Origin: Pseudorhizobium tarimense
GTDB taxonomy: Bacteria; Pseudomonadota; Alphaproteobacteria; Rhizobiales; Rhizobiaceae
Length of the DNA stretch: 63,600 nt
Direction: 5' to 3'
NCBI RefSeq assembly: GCF_022968135.1
Contig: NZ_JALJRA010000022.1
Location: 1 to 63,600 of the forward strand
Under the pieces are notes generated by a model, which was not told the DNA's origin, searched no databases, and was given only the letters and a program-made list of their open reading frames with translations. This document shows, in pieces, positions 47,122 through 55,554 of this stretch (position 1 is the first letter of the stretch; every line of letters begins with the position of its first letter). A program made the position numbers and the translations under genes.

Positions 47122-48009
47122 TCACCCGTGGACGATCTCCAGGTGCCTCTGCAGCCGCTTTCCATAGGCCTGGCTGATCCGGTCGAAGATGATCGCGATG
47201 CCGACGATCGCCAAGCCGTTGAAGATTCCGAGCGTGAAATACTGGTTTGAGATCGCCCGCAGGACCGGTTGCCCGAGCCCCTGAACCCCGATCATCGACG
47301 CGATGACCACCATGGCCAGCGCCATCATGATTGTCTGGTTGATCCCCGCCATGATGGTGGGTAGGGCAAGCGGCATCTGCACATCTTTCAGTTTCTGCCA
47401 GGCAGACGAGCCGAAGGCGTCGGCTGCCTCCAGGACGTCGCGGTCCACCAGTCGGATGCCGAGATTGGTGAGACGGATCATCGGCGGCAGCGCGTAGATG
47501 ACGACCGCAATCAGGCCCGGCACCTTGCCGATGCCGAGCAGCATGACGACAGGGATCAGATACACGAAGCTTGGCATCGTCTGCATCACGTCCAGGATCG
47601 GATTGACCATCGCCTGAAGGCGGTTCGAGCGCGACATCGCGATCCCGATCGGAATGCCGACGATGATCGAGAGCACGGTGCAGACGAAGATCATCGAGAT
47701 TGTCTTCATCGTGTCTTCCCACATGTCGAAATAGCCGATCAACAGTAGAGTGATGACGCATCCGGCCACGATCTTCCAGCTGCGGCTGGCGAGCCAGGCG
47801 ATGGCTGCGATAATGAGAAGGATGATCGGCCACGGAGTGTCCGTCAGCAGTCGCTCCGACTGAATGAGAAAGAACTGCAGTGGATCGAAGAAGGATTCGA
47901 TTGCATCGCCATAGGCGCGGGTAAAGGATCGAAAGCCTTCGTCGATCACCTTTTTCAGGCCCCGCAGCATGTCGTCATCCATGTGGGGGAAGCTCGAAAG
48001 CCACTCCAT
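47122..48009 (-). CDS. Glycine betaine/proline/choline-type ABC transporter permease, 295 aa
   Basis: The membrane domain carries the binding-protein-dependent permease motif: EAADAFGSSAWQKLKDVQMPLALPTIMAGINQ and the ProW/ChoW-type QTMPSFVYLIPVVMLLGIG segment. It should form the channel for the binding protein encoded just upstream. Length and N-terminal helical extension match the ProW group. The operon ends here, 9 bp from a convergent gene, and no ATPase gene follows, which is unusual because ProV/ChoV is normally part of the same unit. Confidence 0.9.
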   Translation of the reverse strand: MEWLSSFPHMDDDMLRGLKKVIDEGFRSFTRAYGDAIESFFDPLQFFLIQSERLLTDTPWPIILLIIAAIAWLASRSWKIVAGCVITLLLIGYFDMWEDTMKTISMIFVCTVLSIIVGIPIGIAMSRSNRLQAMVNPILDVMQTMPSFVYLIPVVMLLGIGKVPGLIAVVIYALPPMIRLTNLGIRLVDRDVLEAADAFGSSAWQKLKDVQMPLALPTIMAGINQTIMMALAMVVIASMIGVQGLGQPVLRAISNQYFTLGIFNGLAIVGIAIIFDRISQAYGKRLQRHLEIVHG

Positions 48010-48099
48010 CAGAAGGTCTCCGGTGAGATCGGGGTATTTGCGGCAGGCAGGGGGGCATGTTTGCTGGCGGCGCGAGCGGCCGCCAGCATTGATCCTGCG

Positions 48100-49101
48100 T
48101 TAGAGCGCGGCCTTGATCTTTTCGGCCACCTCGGGCGAGACCCAGGTGGACCAGATATCCTCGTGCTCCTGCAGGAAATGGCGGGCGCCGTCTTCACCGG
48201 TTGCCTGATTGTCGGTCATCCATGCCATGAGCGCGTTGACCGTCGCATTGCTCCACGAGCGCTTGTTCAGGTAATCCATGACTTCCGGGCCAGCGCGCTC
48301 TGCGAAGCTTGCGCTCAGCATGGTCTGCACGGTGTCCTTCGGCCAATCATTCTTCTTCGGGTCCGGGCAGTCGGCAACGGTGTTGCACCGTTTCCATTCC
48401 GCTTCGTCGTAGGGAACGCCGTGCTCAAGCTTGACCATCTCGTACTTGCCGAGCAGCGCCGTCGGCGCCCAATAGTAGCCGACCCACCCGTCCTTACCTT
48501 CGTAGGCTTTGGCGATCGAACCATCAAGGCCGGCAGCCGAGCCGGTATCGACCAGAGTAAAGCCGGCGTCTTCGGCACCATAGGCCCTGTAGAGCTGTGC
48601 GGTGGCAACGGTGCCGCCCCATCCGGCGGGTCCGTTGTGGATTGCGCCCTTGCTGGAGTCTTCGGGATCCGGGAATAGTTCCGGATGCTTCAGCACGTCG
48701 TCGATGGTCTTGATCTCCGGATTGGCGTCGGCAATATATTTCGGGATCCACCATCCCTGAACGGCGCCGTCCGACAGCGCCACGGCGGCGCCGACCAGCT
48801 TGCCGTCGGCAACCCCACGGCCCACGACTTCGGGCAGCAGGTCGATCCACCCTTCCGGTGCAAGATCGGGTTCGCCCTTTTCAACCATTGAAGTGAGCGT
48901 CGGCACGGTATCCCCGACAATGATTTCGGCGTTGCAGCCGAAGCCTTCGTTGAGGATGAACTGATCGAGGGCGGCGAGCACCTCGGCGCTTTGCCAGTTC
49001 ATGCTGGCAATCGTGACATCGCCGCATTCGGCGGCGGCGACCGTTGCGCCAAGGGCTGACAGGCCGAAGGCGAGGCAGGTAGAAGCAAGCAGACGTTTCA
49101 T
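48100..49101 (-). CDS. Glycine betaine/choline-type ABC transporter substrate-binding protein, 333 aa
   Basis: A signal peptide (about 1-24, ending TVAAA) precedes an OpuAC/ProX-type binding protein: VTIASMNWQSAEVLAALDQF, VQGWWIPKYIAD, and GWVGYYWAPTAL, the last two supplying tryptophans and tyrosines likely to cage a quaternary amine. The C-terminal ATVNALMAWMTDNQA region is typical. It would feed the permease at 47122, 90 bp downstream. The ATG at 49101 follows AGGGGAACGCC. The exact ligand (betaine, choline, proline) cannot be decided here. Confidence 0.9.
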   Translation of the reverse strand: MKRLLASTCLAFGLSALGATVAAAECGDVTIASMNWQSAEVLAALDQFILNEGFGCNAEIIVGDTVPTLTSMVEKGEPDLAPEGWIDLLPEVVGRGVADGKLVGAAVALSDGAVQGWWIPKYIADANPEIKTIDDVLKHPELFPDPEDSSKGAIHNGPAGWGGTVATAQLYRAYGAEDAGFTLVDTGSAAGLDGSIAKAYEGKDGWVGYYWAPTALLGKYEMVKLEHGVPYDEAEWKRCNTVADCPDPKKNDWPKDTVQTMLSASFAERAGPEVMDYLNKRSWSNATVNALMAWMTDNQATGEDGARHFLQEHEDIWSTWVSPEVAEKIKAAL

Positions 49102-49428
49102 GGATGGCGTTCCCCTGGTTGATGTCCCGCCGGTCGGCGGCATTTCACCGGCGTTTCCTCCACGCCGGGCAGAGTCATGCGAGGGTTCTTGGTGCCCTTG
49201 TCCTTACCCGATGAGTTTTGCAGGCCTGCCGGCCCGCACCGTTCCATTTGCGCCGAGCGCTTTTCCGTTTCCGCCAGTGATGAGTCAGGAAGAGCGGCAA
49301 CTGGAGGCGCCTGTACAGAAAAGTCGTCCGCTGCTCTCCAATTCGGGCGCGAATGATCCATATTGGTGGACGAGGCATAGACGGTGTAGCCGGTCATGCC
49401 GGGGGATCAGACACGGAGGGCAAATCTC
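49102..49428. other. Divergent intergenic region between two osmoprotectant transport units
   Basis: About 327 bp between the divergently transcribed binding-protein genes. It should contain both promoters; I could not place -35/-10 pairs with confidence. Open frames on the minus strand here are unsupported. Confidence 0.5.
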
Positions 49429-50340
49429 ATGCACATTCGGAAGAAGAGCGCTGGTGTTCTGCTTGCGCTATCACTGACTGCCGGCCAGGCTTCGGCCCAG
49501 GTGGTAATTTCCTCCAAGATCGATACCGAAGGCGGTGTCCTCGGCAACATCATCCTTGAGGTTCTGCAGGCAAACGGTATTGAAACCACGGACCGGATCC
49601 AGCTCGGCGCAACGCCGGTCGTGCGATCGGCCATCACGGCGGGCGAAATCGACATCTATCCGGAATACACCGGCAATGCCGCGTTCTTCTTCGAAAAGGC
49701 GGATGATCCGGCTTGGAAGAATGCTGAGCAGGCCTACCAGCAGGCGAAGAAGCTGGATTACGACGCCAACAAGATCGTCTGGCTCACCCCATCGCCCGCC
49801 AACAACACCTGGGCGATCGCACTTCGCAATGATGTCGCTTCGCAAAACGATCTCAAGACCCTCACCGATTTCGGCGAGTATGTCGCGGACGGCGGTGAAG
49901 TCGTGCTGGCGGCCTCGTCAGAATTCGTCAACTCCGCCGCTGCACTACCGGCCTTCCAGACCACCTATGGCTTCGAGCTCAAGCCGGATCAGCTCATCAC
50001 GCTGTCGGGCGGCGACACCGCGGCAACGATCGCCGCAGCGGCGAACCAGACGAACGGCGCCAATGCCGCCATGGTCTATGGTACGGATGGCGGTATCGGC
50101 GCGTCAGGACTGGTTGTCCTGGAGGATGACAAGGGTGTCCAGCCCGTCTACCAGCCGGCACCCATCATCCGCGAGGAAGTGCTGAAGGAACATCCGGAAA
50201 TCGAGAGACTGCTGCAGCCGGTGTTCGAGAAGCTTGATCTGAAAACGCTGCAGGAGCTCAACGGACGCGTTCAGGTCGGAGGTGAGCCCGCCAAGGCCGT
50301 GGCCCAGGGTTTCCTGAAGCAGAATGGCTTCCTCAAGTAG
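49429..50340 (+). CDS. osmF: Osmoprotectant ABC transporter substrate-binding protein (OsmF/YehZ type), 303 aa
   Basis: A signal peptide of about 23 residues is followed by the OpuAC-like fold with VVISSKIDTEGGVLGNIILEVL, the IDIYPEYTGNAAFFF segment and SPANNTWAIALRND, all features of the YehZ/OsmF group that binds glycine betaine or related solutes, generally with modest affinity. The ATG at 49429 follows CGGAGGGCAAATCTC. It heads a four-gene unit whose order and product lengths match E. coli yehZYXW. Confidence 0.9.
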   Translation: MHIRKKSAGVLLALSLTAGQASAQVVISSKIDTEGGVLGNIILEVLQANGIETTDRIQLGATPVVRSAITAGEIDIYPEYTGNAAFFFEKADDPAWKNAEQAYQQAKKLDYDANKIVWLTPSPANNTWAIALRNDVASQNDLKTLTDFGEYVADGGEVVLAASSEFVNSAAALPAFQTTYGFELKPDQLITLSGGDTAATIAAAANQTNGANAAMVYGTDGGIGASGLVVLEDDKGVQPVYQPAPIIREEVLKEHPEIERLLQPVFEKLDLKTLQELNGRVQVGGEPAKAVAQGFLKQNGFLK

Positions 50341-50401
50341 GTTGTCTAAGGCTCCACCAGTGCCGAAACGGCGCCCGGCGGAGCCTTGACAGAGGGACGC
50401 C

Positions 50402-51565
50402 GTGGTGAGTTCCAATATCGACAAGCTTGGCGCCCTGATCGTCGCAATGGTCGCCTATGCGGCGTCCTCTCCCTTCGCCACCCTGCGTTCCAACCGGATC
50501 GTCCAGGGTGAAGGTTTCGGCATTCCGTCTGCGCTTCCGGCCTGGATGGCGGGACTGCTGTTGACGGTCATTGCGTTGGCGTCGCTGGTGGCGCTCCTCC
50601 GGCGCGAAGCAATTCCTCGGCTCGTTTCGGCCGCAGCCGTGATGGTCGCACTTTTCGCCTTTATCGGGGAAGCAGCCGCCTTTCTGACGCCTGCTGACAA
50701 CACTTACGCACGCGTGGCGCCGGCAACTGGGTTCTGGCTGTTGCTCTTCACCTTCGCGCTGCTTGCAGCGGACGGAATCAGCCGCATGCGGCCCGGTCCG
50801 GTCATGCGTCTTCTTTACCTCGTGACAGCCATGGCAATCATCGCTGCAATTCTACTGTCCGGCCTGTGGGCGGACCTTTCGGTCATGAAGGAGTACGCGG
50901 TGCGAGCCGACGTGTTCTGGAGCGAGGCGTCGCGGCATTTGGTGCTGGCGCTTGGTTCGCTTGCTGCGGCGGTTGCCGTCGGTGTTCCTCTTGGCATTGT
51001 TTGCGAGCGCGTGCCGGCAACGCGTGCAGCGGTGCTGAACACGCTGAACATCGTCCAGACGATCCCGTCGATTGCCCTTTTCGGCATACTGATCGCTCCG
51101 CTTGGCTGGGTTGCCGCACATGTGCCAGGGGCCTATGCGCTTGGCATTCGGGGCATCGGTGCCACGCCTGCGTTCGTCGCGCTGTTCCTCTATTCGCTCC
51201 TGCCGATGGTGGCCAATACGGTGGCCGGCCTTGCAGGTGTTCCTCGTGAAAGTCGGGAGGCGGCCCGGGGGATAGGCATGACATCTGCACAGCGTTTGCT
51301 CCGGGTGGAATTCCCTCTTGCGCTGCCAGTGATCCTCACGGGCATCCGCATCGTCCTCGTCCAGAATATCGGCCTGGCGACGATTGCCGCGCTGATCGGC
51401 GGCGGCGGGTTTGGCACCTTCGTTTTTCAGGGATTGGGGCAGACCGCGACAGACCTCGTCCTGTTGGGTGCGCTGCCGACGGTGGGGTTGGCGTTCGTGT
51501 CGGCGGTCGTGCTCGATGCCTTGATCGACATGAACAGTATCTCGCCCGCAAGGAAGGATGCCTGA
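50402..51565 (+). CDS. yehY: Osmoprotectant ABC transporter permease (YehY type), 387 aa
   Basis: About nine membrane helices; the C-terminal third has the ABC permease core with GVPLGIVCERVPATRA, QTIPSIALFGILIAPL and ESREAARGIGMTSAQRLLRVEFPLALP, the EAA-loop that contacts the ATPase. The extra N-terminal helical half (1-165) is the mark of the long YehY-type permease. Start is a GTG. Its stop overlaps the ATPase start by one base. Confidence 0.9.
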   Translation: MVSSNIDKLGALIVAMVAYAASSPFATLRSNRIVQGEGFGIPSALPAWMAGLLLTVIALASLVALLRREAIPRLVSAAAVMVALFAFIGEAAAFLTPADNTYARVAPATGFWLLLFTFALLAADGISRMRPGPVMRLLYLVTAMAIIAAILLSGLWADLSVMKEYAVRADVFWSEASRHLVLALGSLAAAVAVGVPLGIVCERVPATRAAVLNTLNIVQTIPSIALFGILIAPLGWVAAHVPGAYALGIRGIGATPAFVALFLYSLLPMVANTVAGLAGVPRESREAARGIGMTSAQRLLRVEFPLALPVILTGIRIVLVQNIGLATIAALIGGGGFGTFVFQGLGQTATDLVLLGALPTVGLAFVSAVVLDALIDMNSISPARKDA

Positions 51566-52503
51566 TGATCGAAATCGACGGTATCACCAAGATCTATGAC
51601 GGGAAGTCGGTCGTCGACGACGTTACGCTGACGATCGAGCCTCACACCGTCGCCGTCATCGTCGGGACCTCCGGTTCGGGCAAAACCACCCTGCTGCGCA
51701 TGGTCAACCGGCTTGTAGAGCCGGATGCGGGAATGATCCGCCTTGACGGTGAGGATAACCGGACGATCCCCGGCTACGAACTGCGCCGCCGGATCGGCTA
51801 TGCGATCCAGGGCCATGGCCTCTTCCCGCACCGGACGGTGGCGGAGAACATCGCCACGGTGCCGCGACTAATTGGATGGGACAAAGAAAAGACGGCAGCA
51901 AAGGTGCGGGAACTGCTGACGCTCTTCCAGCTCGACGCGGATCTCTTCGGGCCGCGCTACCCGCACGAGCTCTCCGGTGGCGAGCAGCAGCGGGTCGGGG
52001 TCGCCCGCGCACTGGCGGCCGAACCCAATGTGCTCCTGATGGACGAGCCGTTCGGAGCGCTCGATCCGATCATCCGGGCAAAGGCGCAGGACGATCTCCT
52101 GGCCATCCAGAAGCATTTCGGCACGACGATCATTCTCGTCACGCACGACATGAACGAGGCGTTTCACCTCGCGGACAAAATCGCCGTGATGGATGCTGGC
52201 CGGTTGCTGCAGTTCGGGCCCCCGGACGAGTTGGTGCGGCAACCCGCCACCGGTTTCGTCGAGGCCATGGTGGGCGCGTCGGAGCGGCCGTTCCGGCTGC
52301 TTTCCATGCGCCGCGTTTCTGATCTCGCCGAACCTGGGAGCGCGGACGGGTCGCCGATTGCGGCAACGGTGACTCAACAGGATGCACTTGCCGAACTGAT
52401 GTGGACCGGCCGGAGCGCGGCACCCGTTGTTTCATCGGATGGAGAGGCGAGGGGGCGCGTGACGCTGGAGGCGCTTTTGCAGCGGGCCCGAGGGCCGAAG
52501 TGA
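51565..52503 (+). CDS. yehX: Osmoprotectant ABC transporter ATP-binding protein (YehX type), 312 aa
   Basis: Walker A is GTSGSGKTT (about 31-39), the signature is HELSGGEQQRVGVARAL, Walker B is NVLLMDEPFGALD and the switch His is in ILVTHDMNE. A C-terminal region of about 70 residues has a partial CBS-like segment (IAATVTQQDALAELMW), shorter than in OpuAA/ProV regulators. It energises uptake through the two flanking permeases, starting on the last base of yehY and ending on the first base of yehW. Confidence 0.93.
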   Translation: MIEIDGITKIYDGKSVVDDVTLTIEPHTVAVIVGTSGSGKTTLLRMVNRLVEPDAGMIRLDGEDNRTIPGYELRRRIGYAIQGHGLFPHRTVAENIATVPRLIGWDKEKTAAKVRELLTLFQLDADLFGPRYPHELSGGEQQRVGVARALAAEPNVLLMDEPFGALDPIIRAKAQDDLLAIQKHFGTTIILVTHDMNEAFHLADKIAVMDAGRLLQFGPPDELVRQPATGFVEAMVGASERPFRLLSMRRVSDLAEPGSADGSPIAATVTQQDALAELMWTGRSAAPVVSSDGEARGRVTLEALLQRARGPK

Positions 52504-53234
52504 TGCGGGCTCTTCCATATTTGCTGCGCGGACTGCTGCTGGCGCTCCTGATGACCTTCCTGCTTGTGCCGCAGACCATGGAGCCACTGCTGCGCCCGCT
52601 TGCGCAGTCAAACGCGCCGGTCATCTACAATCAGGGCAGCCTTCTGTCTCTCACCGTGCAGCATCTGCTCACGGTTCTTGCTGCCACCTCCGCCGCGACG
52701 GTCGTTGCTGTCAGCCTGGCTATCCTCGTCAGCCGGCCTGCAGGGGCCGAATTCCTGCCGCTCTCGCGCAGCCTCGTGAACATCGGCCAGACCTTTCCGC
52801 CGGTCGCCGTCCTGGCGCTTGCGGTGCCGGTGGTGGGCTTCGGCGAAAAGCCCACGCTGATCGCACTCTTCCTTTACGGTCTCCTGCCGATCTTTGAAAG
52901 CACGCTGACCAGTCTCACCACGCTGCCGAGAGCCGTCGTGGAAGCCGCGCGCGGTACCGGCATGACCGGGGCCCAGAGACTGCTCCAGATCGAGCTTCCC
53001 CTGGCACTTCCGGTGATCCTGTCGGGAATCCGGCTTTCCGTCGTGATCAGCCTTGCGACGGCAACGATCGGATCGACCGTCGCTGCCCGCACGCTTGGCG
53101 AAGTGATCATTGCCGGGCTGCAGTCGAACAACCTCGCTTTCGTTGTCCAGGGTGGACTGATTGTCGGCGCTCTGGCGGTCCTCATCTATGACGGACTTTC
53201 GGCACTCGAGCGGCTGACGGTGGCGCGTTCTTAA
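52503..53234 (+). CDS. yehW: Osmoprotectant ABC transporter permease (YehW type), 243 aa
   Basis: Six predicted helices with NIGQTFPPVAVLALAVPVVGFG and the EAA loop EAARGTGMTGAQRLLQIELPLALP, paralogous to the C-terminal half of the YehY-type permease. The length equals that of the E. coli YehW group. The ATG at 52503 overlaps the ATPase stop (TGATG), so I take this over the longer frame that begins at 52401 inside the ATPase gene. Two different permeases with one ATPase complete the importer. Confidence 0.9.
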   Translation: MRALPYLLRGLLLALLMTFLLVPQTMEPLLRPLAQSNAPVIYNQGSLLSLTVQHLLTVLAATSAATVVAVSLAILVSRPAGAEFLPLSRSLVNIGQTFPPVAVLALAVPVVGFGEKPTLIALFLYGLLPIFESTLTSLTTLPRAVVEAARGTGMTGAQRLLQIELPLALPVILSGIRLSVVISLATATIGSTVAARTLGEVIIAGLQSNNLAFVVQGGLIVGALAVLIYDGLSALERLTVARS

Positions 53235-53324
53235 GCGCTCCGGCGACGAAGAAATGCGTCCCCTGATCCGGAAACAATTTTGCCGACCCCCTCGTTAGTC
53301 TCTCGAACCACAAGGAGGAATTCC

Positions 53325-53663
53325 ATGTTCGGCAGACTTCTCATGACCACAACATTCGCGCTTGGCCTTACCACCGCAGCGCTGGCACAGACGACCGGTG
53401 GCGCGGCAGTGACGGCAACGTCTGAAGCATCCACCGCAGCAGGCGCCAGCGGAACGGCTCTTCTGCAGCCGCGAGCAGCAGGCAACGCAGTGCCTAATGA
53501 CTTGCAGGGCGTTGCGACCGGCAACGCCGGAACAGGCACGGCAATTTCCAACTGCGGTGCGGAGACGTCGATGCATGGCACCGGAACGGCGGGCGCCACG
53601 GGTCTGGCAGATCCGGGTGCTGCCGCAACAGCCGGCGCGGCGGCTTCCGTCGAAGCCTGCTAA
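53325..53663 (+). CDS. Small secreted Ala/Gly/Thr-rich hypothetical protein, 112 aa
   Basis: An almost ideal ribosome binding site (AAGGAGGAATTCC) precedes the ATG. The product has a signal peptide cut after ALA (about residue 21) and a mature chain of 91 residues that is nearly all Ala, Gly, Thr, Ser and Asn, with just two cysteines (77 and the final residue 112), which could form one disulfide. I do not recognise a family; it may be a flexible periplasmic or surface protein. It is monocistronic. Confidence 0.7.
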   Translation: MFGRLLMTTTFALGLTTAALAQTTGGAAVTATSEASTAAGASGTALLQPRAAGNAVPNDLQGVATGNAGTGTAISNCGAETSMHGTGTAGATGLADPGAAATAGAAASVEAC

Positions 53664-53689
53664 GGCGAAACGAGACCCGTAGAGGCATG

Positions 53690-53715
53690 CTCGCAGGTTT
53701 TATGCGGCCTGCGAG
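53690..53715 (+). terminator. Hairpin after the small secreted protein gene
   Basis: A perfect 8-bp stem, CTCGCAGG / CCTGCGAG, with a 10-nt loop (TTTTATGCGG) lies 27 bp after the stop. There is no U-tract after the stem, so termination strength is unsure. Confidence 0.45.
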
Positions 53716-53722
53716 GTGCCAG

Positions 53723-53751
53723 TTGACGCTCTCTAAGCCACACTGTAAACG
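53723..53751 (+). promoter_or_regulatory. Possible promoter of tRNA-Ser
   Basis: TTGACG at 53723-53728 is followed at 15-17 bp by a TGTAAACG stretch, about 15-20 bp before the tRNA. The -35 is good, the -10 is loose. Confidence 0.35.
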
Positions 53752-53762
53752 CTCGGCTCTGT

Positions 53763-53852
53763 GGAAGAGTGTCCGAGTGGTTTAAGGAACCGGTCTTGAA
53801 AACCGGCGTGCGGGAAACCGTACCGTGGGTTCGAATCCCACCTCTTCCGCCA
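53763..53852 (+). tRNA. tRNA-Ser (anticodon UGA), 90 nt including encoded CCA
   Basis: The acceptor stem GGAAGAG pairs with CTCTTCC at the 3' end, followed by G and CCA. The anticodon stem CCGGT / ACCGG holds TGA at 53797-53799 in the loop CTTGAAA; the T arm contains GGTTCGAATCC and there is a long variable arm, as expected for a type II serine tRNA. It reads UCA and related serine codons. Confidence 0.97.
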
Positions 53853-53994
53853 TTGCCACCTTCATTCCCGGCATTTACGCACCACTTCGAGGTCGATGTG
53901 CAGGGCCCCCTGTCGTCTCTTCATCGACCCTCCGCGCAAAAAAAAGGAACAATCCTGCCCAGTGAGGCTTCGGAAAAAAGAAAGAGTACCGAGC

Positions 53995-54232
53995 GTGCCC
54001 CGCTATTTCTTTGACCTTGTCAACGGTGACGGACTGGTTCGTGACGAGATGGGATTGTTCTTCCGGAGAACCGTGACACCCTGTTGCGTGAGGTGAGCCG
54101 GATCCTGACGGATCTGGCGCGCGAGGAGCTTGCCGATAGCGCCTATGGTGAGATTAACGTTATGTGCGCGACGATAACGGGCGCTCCGTCCTTTCCAGCA
54201 AGGTCGACTTTCACACCGCACGGGGGGACTGA
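53995..54232 (+). pseudogene. Frameshifted DUF6894-family gene
   Basis: The GTG at 53995 opens MPRYFFDLVNGDGLVRDEMGL, the typical DUF6894 beginning, but the frame soon goes wrong. A second frame continues as LLREVSRILTDLAREEL, then a third as VRDDNGRSVLSSKVDFH up to a TGA at 54230-54232. At least two frameshifts are therefore needed to rebuild a product of about 78 residues, the normal size for this small rhizobial family of unknown function. It lies 142 bp after tRNA-Ser. Confidence 0.75.
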
Positions 54233-54431
54233 TCGCGCCACGCGGGCGTTAGGTGTTGGTTAACCACATCAAGCCAAATGCCAGATTGTCCCCAGATTTA
54301 ATTCGCATTTTCGCCACTTTCGCACCAAAGGGTGTGGCTGTTGCTTCGCCGGATCAGCCTGGTTGTGCCGGAGCGGAGCAATGGCCGCCTGAACGCGAGG
54401 TCTGCGGCCGGTGACGTGAGGGGACTTCGAG

Positions 54432-55478
54432 TTGCAATTGAGCGGCGGTGCGCTTTCGCTTTCGGCGAAATGGCTTGGGATCATGATGGTGTGCTTGAGC
54501 GTTGCATCCTGTGCGACGACCGAAGCCCCGAAGAAGAAGACCCGCAGCAAGGAATACTTCTCCGAAAAGGAATATGGCGTGAAGGCAAGCCCTCGTGTCG
54601 TTTCCGAGGGGCGGCCGGTCCCGAAAGGGGGCGGCCGGTTCATGGTGGGCAAACCCTACGAAGTCAAAGGGAAGACCTACGTCCCGGAGGAAGATCCCGG
54701 CTACAACAAGAGCGGGCTGGCTTCCTGGTACGGGTCGGCATTCCACGGCCGCGTGACTGCCAATGGCGAAATCTACGACAAAGAACATCTGTCGGCCGCG
54801 CATCCGACGTTCCCGCTGCCAAGCTATGCGCGGGTGACGAATCTGGAAACCGGCTCCTCCGTCATCGTGCGTGTCAACGATCGTGGGCCTTTTCATCCCG
54901 GCCGCATCATCGACGTTTCGTCCAAGACGGCTGATTTGCTCGACATGAAGCGGACCGGCACCGCGAAGGTCAACGTCCAGTATGTCGGTCGCGCCCGCAT
55001 GGACGGGCACGATATGCCTTATCTGATGGCGTCCTACTCGCGAAAGGGCGACAGGCTTCCATCCGTTCAGCCCGAAGGGCAGATCGCAACGGGCGTGATG
55101 GTGGCCTATGCCGCACCGCTTGGCGATCAATTGCAGAGCTATGCGGCACCCGTGCCGTCGCCGGCACCGAGTGCTGCACCGGCGACGATGGCCTGGAGCG
55201 GCCCGATGCCCGGCAGTCCGGCAGTGTCCGGCGCAAGCCAGGCATTGAACGGCTTTGCAACGGCAGCAGAATTCACCGTTCTGCCGGAGATTGGCCCGAT
55301 CCCTTCGGAGCGGCCCGGCTATGGGTTGGCCAGCGCTCAGGGTAGCCTCACATCGGCCTACACTGTAGAGCCGATAAGGGCTGTCGAGATCGCTTTCGAC
55401 GCGGTCATGGTCCGCAACGACGGGCTGACGGAACAGTCGATCCTTTCTCACGCAAAGCGGCATTCGATCAAAAAATAG
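54432..55478 (+). CDS. rlpA: RlpA-family septal ring lytic transglycosylase, lipoprotein, 348 aa
   Basis: A lipobox-like LSVASC (Cys27) follows the N-terminal helix, so the protein is probably an outer-membrane-anchored lipoprotein. The double-psi beta-barrel domain (about 93-185) has SGLASWYGSAFHGRVTANGE, VTNLETG and VNDRGPFHPGR with the catalytic-type Asp150. RlpA cuts glycan strands lacking stem peptides. The usual C-terminal SPOR domain is absent; instead there is a Pro/Ala-rich tail. The start is a TTG with GAGGGGA 8 bp upstream. Confidence 0.9.
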   Translation: MQLSGGALSLSAKWLGIMMVCLSVASCATTEAPKKKTRSKEYFSEKEYGVKASPRVVSEGRPVPKGGGRFMVGKPYEVKGKTYVPEEDPGYNKSGLASWYGSAFHGRVTANGEIYDKEHLSAAHPTFPLPSYARVTNLETGSSVIVRVNDRGPFHPGRIIDVSSKTADLLDMKRTGTAKVNVQYVGRARMDGHDMPYLMASYSRKGDRLPSVQPEGQIATGVMVAYAAPLGDQLQSYAAPVPSPAPSAAPATMAWSGPMPGSPAVSGASQALNGFATAAEFTVLPEIGPIPSERPGYGLASAQGSLTSAYTVEPIRAVEIAFDAVMVRNDGLTEQSILSHAKRHSIKK

Positions 55479-55554
55479 CGACAGTGGCCGAATGGCGATT
55501 GTTAGCGTCCGGTCATGTTGCTAGGCCTGTCGCCTCGAAATTGAAGAGGCGTTG

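Noticed and set aside
53769..54014. Open frame of 81 codons running through tRNA-Ser
   Set aside because: Most of it is the tRNA itself; the rest is not protein-like and the DUF6894 remnant lies in a different frame.
54249..54290. CtrA-type site (GGTTAACCAC) upstream of rlpA
   Set aside because: It matches only one half-site and the second half at the right spacing is missing.
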